From the NCBI GenBank assembly GCA_038524795.1, contig JBCBIJ010000011.1, positions 42,547 to 106,546 of the forward strand: a stretch of DNA of 64,000 nt, written 5' to 3'. The stretch's first letter is position 1; each line of letters begins with the position of its first letter. Positions 61,676 through 64,000 of the stretch are shown piece by piece. The notes beneath the pieces are model-generated. The model had not been told where the DNA came from, did not search any database, and worked only from the letters and a program-made list of their open reading frames with translations. Made by a program: the position numbers and the translations under genes. This DNA comes from CALBPI01 sp038524795 (GTDB taxonomy: Bacteria; Pseudomonadota; Gammaproteobacteria; Steroidobacterales; Woeseiaceae).

Positions 61676-61978
61676 ATGCCCTGGTATGCGCTGATCGCAC
61701 AGGACCGTGAAGACAGCTTGCCCCTGCGGAAGGACGCTCGGCCTGCACATCTTGATCGCATCAAAGCGTTGGCCGCCGACGGACGCGTGCTGCTTGCCGG
61801 TCCACACCCGGCGATTGATTCAACTGACCCGGGTCCTGCCGGGTTCTCGGGTTCACTGATCGTCGCCGAGTTCGAGGACCTGGAGACAGCAACGCAGTGG
61901 TTTGGCGCAGACCCCTACGTGACCGGGGGCGTTTTCGAGCGCTACGAGGTCAAGCCCTTCCTGCCGGTTCTGCCTTGA
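61676..61978 (+). CDS. yciI: YciI family protein
   Basis: A 100-residue ferredoxin-like alpha/beta protein, MPWYALIAQDREDSL at the start, with the conserved RPAHLDRIKALAADGRVLLAGPHP and WFGADPYVTGGVFERYEVKPF. The family His-Asp pair suggests an enzyme, but no activity is established. It begins two bases after yciB. Confidence 0.93.
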   Translation: MPWYALIAQDREDSLPLRKDARPAHLDRIKALAADGRVLLAGPHPAIDSTDPGPAGFSGSLIVAEFEDLETATQWFGADPYVTGGVFERYEVKPFLPVLP

Positions 61979-61979
61979 C

Positions 61980-62243
61980 ATGGAACGGCTGGAGCGAATC
62001 GAGCAAGCGCTGCGTGACGCCTTCGACCCTGTCGAGCTCCGGGTCAAGGACCAGTCGCACCTGCATGCGGGCCACGCGGGCGCGCGTGACGGGCTCGGGC
62101 ACTTTGACGTTTATGTCGTGTCCGATGCTTTCAAGGACGTTGCACGTGTGCGACGCCATCAAATGGTCTATGCCGCCATGGGCGACATGATGCAGACCGA
62201 TATTCACGCGCTGGCCATCCGGGCCCGCGCTGTCGACGAATAA
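61980..62243 (+). CDS. BolA family protein
   Basis: An 87-residue BolA-fold protein (LRDAFDPVELRVKDQSHLHAGHAG, FDVYVVSDAFKDVARVRRHQMVYAAMGDMM). BolA proteins pair with monothiol glutaredoxins in Fe-S metabolism and can bind DNA. The His in RHQMVY is the usual cluster ligand. It starts two bases after yciI. Confidence 0.93.
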   Translation: MERLERIEQALRDAFDPVELRVKDQSHLHAGHAGARDGLGHFDVYVVSDAFKDVARVRRHQMVYAAMGDMMQTDIHALAIRARAVDE

Positions 62244-62271
62244 CCCGATATATCTCATAACAGGAGGCTCC

Positions 62272-63051
62272 ATGAGCACCACTCGTAACCTTGTGCTGGC
62301 CAGCGTGTCTGCACTGCTCTTCTTCCCCGCGCACGCGCAAACCATCGCGACTATCGACGGTTCCGAAATCACCGAGTCGCAGCTCAAGGCCTATGCCCTG
62401 GGCCGTACGGGCGCTGAGGCAAATGCCCAGAACCGCGAGCAGCTTATTTCACAGATCGGCGATCTCGTTCTGCTCTCCAACGTCGCGCAACGCAGTGATC
62501 TTGGCAAAGACCCGCTCGTGACTGCTGAGCTGGAATTGCAGCGTCGATCGGTTCTCGCGCAGGCGCTCATCCAGGATTTCGTAAAGCGCAACCCTGTTTC
62601 CGATGCGGACGCGCTCGAGGAGTACAACCGGCAGATCGAGGAATTTCCGGCGCCGGAACAGTTCAAAGCCAGCCACATCCTGCTTCAGACGGAAGACGAA
62701 GCGAAAGCCGTGATTGTCGAGCTCGACGGGGGCGCGGATTTCGCCGAACTGGCGAAAGAAAAGTCGACGGGCCCCTCGGGTCCGCAAGGCGGTGATCTGG
62801 GCTGGTTCGAAGCTGGCGCAATGGTCGCACCGTTTAGCCAGGCCGTTAGCGAACTGGAAAACGGCAAGTACTCAACAGCACCGGTTCAGACACAGTTCGG
62901 CTGGCACGTCATCCTTCGCCAGGAGAGCCGCAAGGCGGAAGCGCCTGCATTCGAAGAGCTTAAGGACCGGCTCAAGCAAGGCATGGAACAGCAGCAGTTT
63001 CAGGACTACTTCGAAACCCTGAAAGCCGAGGCCACACTCGAGATTAAGTAA
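62272..63051 (+). CDS. periplasmic parvulin-type peptidyl-prolyl isomerase
   Basis: A 259-residue exported isomerase: signal peptide (1-23, cut after AHA), a SurA-N-like helical domain (about 25-125) and a parvulin domain (about 130-230: KASHILLQTEDEAKAVIV, GPQGGDLGWFEAGAMV, TQFGWHVILR). AGGAGG precedes the ATG. It probably helps fold outer-membrane or periplasmic proteins. It ends the yciB-yciI-bolA-ppiC operon. Confidence 0.94.
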   Translation: MSTTRNLVLASVSALLFFPAHAQTIATIDGSEITESQLKAYALGRTGAEANAQNREQLISQIGDLVLLSNVAQRSDLGKDPLVTAELELQRRSVLAQALIQDFVKRNPVSDADALEEYNRQIEEFPAPEQFKASHILLQTEDEAKAVIVELDGGADFAELAKEKSTGPSGPQGGDLGWFEAGAMVAPFSQAVSELENGKYSTAPVQTQFGWHVILRQESRKAEAPAFEELKDRLKQGMEQQQFQDYFETLKAEATLEIK

Positions 63052-63097
63052 AAAAAAACGCGGTGATGGACCGTCGAAATGTGACGACCATCACCGC
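63050..63097 (-). terminator. minus-strand terminator right of ppiC
   Basis: GCGGTGATGG (63060-63069) and CCATCACCGC (63088-63097) form a perfect 10-bp stem; reading the minus strand, it is followed by a G and then a run of nine T into the ppiC stop. It would end transcripts of the repeat-protein gene that stops at 63226. Confidence 0.85.
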
Positions 63098-63197
63098 CTG
63101 AGTGCCTCGCATTGGCTAACTTCTACAGGGTAGCCGCTTCGATCGCTCTGGCGGCTACGCCCTTACCTCACATCTCCTAAACGATGAGGCGAGATTC
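63098..63197. other. structured spacer between two opposed terminators
   Basis: About 100 bases with an internal perfect stem GTAGCCGC/GCGGCTAC (near 63130-63160) and a possible GCCTC/GAGGC pairing around it. It has no open frame of note. It could be the 3' untranslated region of ppiC or of the repeat gene, or a small RNA. Confidence 0.4.
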
Positions 63198-63227
63198 GGC
63201 CGACTCTTTTGAGTCGGCCTTTTTTTT
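63198..63227 (+). terminator. terminator of the yciB-ppiC operon
   Basis: A perfect 9-bp stem GGCCGACTC/GAGTCGGCC with a TTTT loop and eight T (63220-63227). It lies about 145 bases after ppiC and touches the stop codon of the convergent repeat gene. Confidence 0.93.
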
Positions 63228-64000
63228 AGCGAGTCGCAGACATTCCTGCTGCGTGCGCGACTCCGTAAACTTCAATGTAGTCACCGCTCGCTGGAGCGAA
63301 CACACCGTCGAAAAGGTCACCGTAACCAACAGAAAAACCGCCGACCGTTAGACGACCGTACACTGGATCGATTCGCTCAATCGGGCCCTTAACAAACGCG
63401 GCTCCATTTTGCAGCGGAGAGTTAAAAGCACCAACCAGGACCGGAATCGCACGATCAGCGTTCACGATGCCCATGACGATGACATCCCTACCAAGGTAGG
63501 CCGTTGCATCGACACCAACATCTAGCATTCTTCCCATGATACCGATCTGAGATCGAACCGAACTGAACTGTGCCGACGCGATTGCTATAGGTTCTAGGCG
63601 CGACAGTTCCGTGTGCCGGTAGTCCTTGGCTTCCGCACTGTTGATTAGCGCCAGACTCGTGACCTCATAAACCCCAGAATCGAGTGACACGCTAAGAACG
63701 TCAGAAGAAACGGCCTGTCCGATTGACCCGTCCACATAGACGCCGGCCGCGTTGATGGCTTGCACACCAGCCGCGTTGATCGCGGCAATTCCTGCGGCAT
63801 TTATGGCTTCGACACCTGCAGCGTTGATCGCTTCAACACCTGCGGCATTGATCGCCTCGACCCCTGCGGCGTTGATCGCCTCAACACCTGCTGCGTTGAT
63901 CGCTTCAACACCTGCGGCATTGATCGCCTCGACTCCTGCGGCATTGATCGCTTCAACACCGGCAGCGTTGATCGCTTCAACACCTGCTGCATTGATCGCC
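63226..64000 (-). CDS. repeat-containing protein, 5' end beyond the window
   Basis: Only the C-terminal 258 codons are visible; the frame is open to the right edge. The first 83 or so residues are octapeptide repeats of the type AINAAGVE. A segment follows (about 180 residues) with SLDSGVYEVTSLALINSAEA, MLDVGVDATAYLGRDVIVMG, and GPIERIDPVYGRLTVGGFSV with SGDYIEVYGVA, which recalls small beta-barrel domains of the DUF5666 kind. It is probably secreted or on the surface, but the N-terminus that would show this is missing. I do not recognise the whole protein. Confidence 0.75.
   Translation of the reverse strand, partial: AINAAGVEAINAAGVEAINAAGVEAINAAGVEAINAAGVEAINAAGVEAINAAGVEAINAAGVEAINAAGIAAINAAGVQAINAAGVYVDGSIGQAVSSDVLSVSLDSGVYEVTSLALINSAEAKDYRHTELSRLEPIAIASAQFSSVRSQIGIMGRMLDVGVDATAYLGRDVIVMGIVNADRAIPVLVGAFNSPLQNGAAFVKGPIERIDPVYGRLTVGGFSVGYGDLFDGVFAPASGDYIEVYGVAHAAGMSATR
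63751..64000 (-). repeat. 24-base tandem repeats encoding AINAAGVE-like octapeptides
   Basis: Ten full copies of a 24-base unit, plus ten bases of an eleventh at the edge. Units near the edge differ mostly at third codon positions (GTT/ATT, GCG/GCC/GCA), and those nearest the unique region are the most diverged. The period is a multiple of three and keeps the frame. The array continues beyond the window. Confidence 0.97.

Noticed and set aside
63751..64000. Possible CRISPR array
   Set aside because: The unit is 24 bases with no unique spacers, keeps a reading frame, and varies mainly at third codon positions.

Overview
This 64 kb window is a dense stretch of chromosomal housekeeping and amino-acid biosynthesis genes from a GC-rich gammaproteobacterium. 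Several features point to the Xanthomonadales or a neighbouring lineage: ilvC directly followed by leuACDB, a fused aspartate kinase/diaminopimelate decarboxylase, a MetX-MetY methionine route, a TrpR-like regulator leading the his operon, a bifunctional hisB, and the blocks pheST-ihfA-merR-tRNA-Pro and gyrA-serC-pheA-aroA-cmk-rpsA-ihfB-lapAB. The order mtaD-ubiG-HAD phosphatase-SDR follows the Pseudomonas order. This placement is inferred from gene content only. I see no rRNA, insertion sequence, prophage, CRISPR array or defence island.

Layout. (1) 0.3-2.7 kb: an acyl-CoA dehydrogenase and a divergent quinone reductase. (2) 2.7-8.7 kb: the leucine operon ilvC-leuA-leuC-leuD-leuB, preceded by a promoter, a 22-residue leucine-rich leader peptide and an attenuator. 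(3) 8.6-11.4 kb, minus strand: metY-metX behind a well-formed SAM-I riboswitch. (4) 11.4-18.6 kb: hisR-hisGDCBHAF-hisE, in which all seven junctions from hisG to hisE are four-base overlaps; hisF appears to start with CTG and no hisI domain is present. (5) 18.6-29.2 kb, minus strand: an operon-like run of a threonine dehydratase-like enzyme, an FAD oxidase, a membrane Ser/Thr kinase with a Calx-beta-like tail, ilvD, the lysC-lysA fusion, a thioesterase-like protein and a haloalkane dehalogenase. (6) 29.4-30.7 kb: a cyclase-domain protein.

(7) 30.8-38.6 kb, mostly minus strand: infC-rpmI-rplT-pheS-pheT-ihfA-merR with tRNA-Pro and tRNA-Val, plus uvrB; infC appears to start with ATC behind a perfect Shine-Dalgarno. 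tRNA-Asn follows on the plus strand. (8) 38.9-52.1 kb, minus strand: gyrA-serC-serA-pheA-aroA-cmk-rpsA-ihfB-lapA-lapB-comEA-galU, joining topology, serine and aromatic synthesis, translation and envelope assembly. (9) 52.4-57.9 kb, plus strand: mtaD-ubiG-mupP/gph-rmuC-squalene-synthase-like-SDR. (10) 57.9-61.0 kb, minus strand: scpA-scpB-rluB and a YciO-type protein. (11) 61.1-63.1 kb, plus strand: yciB-yciI-bolA-ppiC. (12) The right edge holds the 3' end of a minus-strand gene whose visible upstream part is an in-frame array of 24-base repeats encoding AINAAGVE-like octapeptides.

The clearest theme is RNA-level and translation-level control of biosynthesis: leucine attenuation, a SAM riboswitch, non-AUG starts in hisF and infC, a possibly leaderless mtaD and an S1 gene without a Shine-Dalgarno. 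I did not find a wholly new multi-gene system. The least explained items are the kinase embedded in the ilvD/lysine operon, the atypical cyclase-domain protein, the degenerate squalene-synthase-like gene, and the repeat protein at the right edge.
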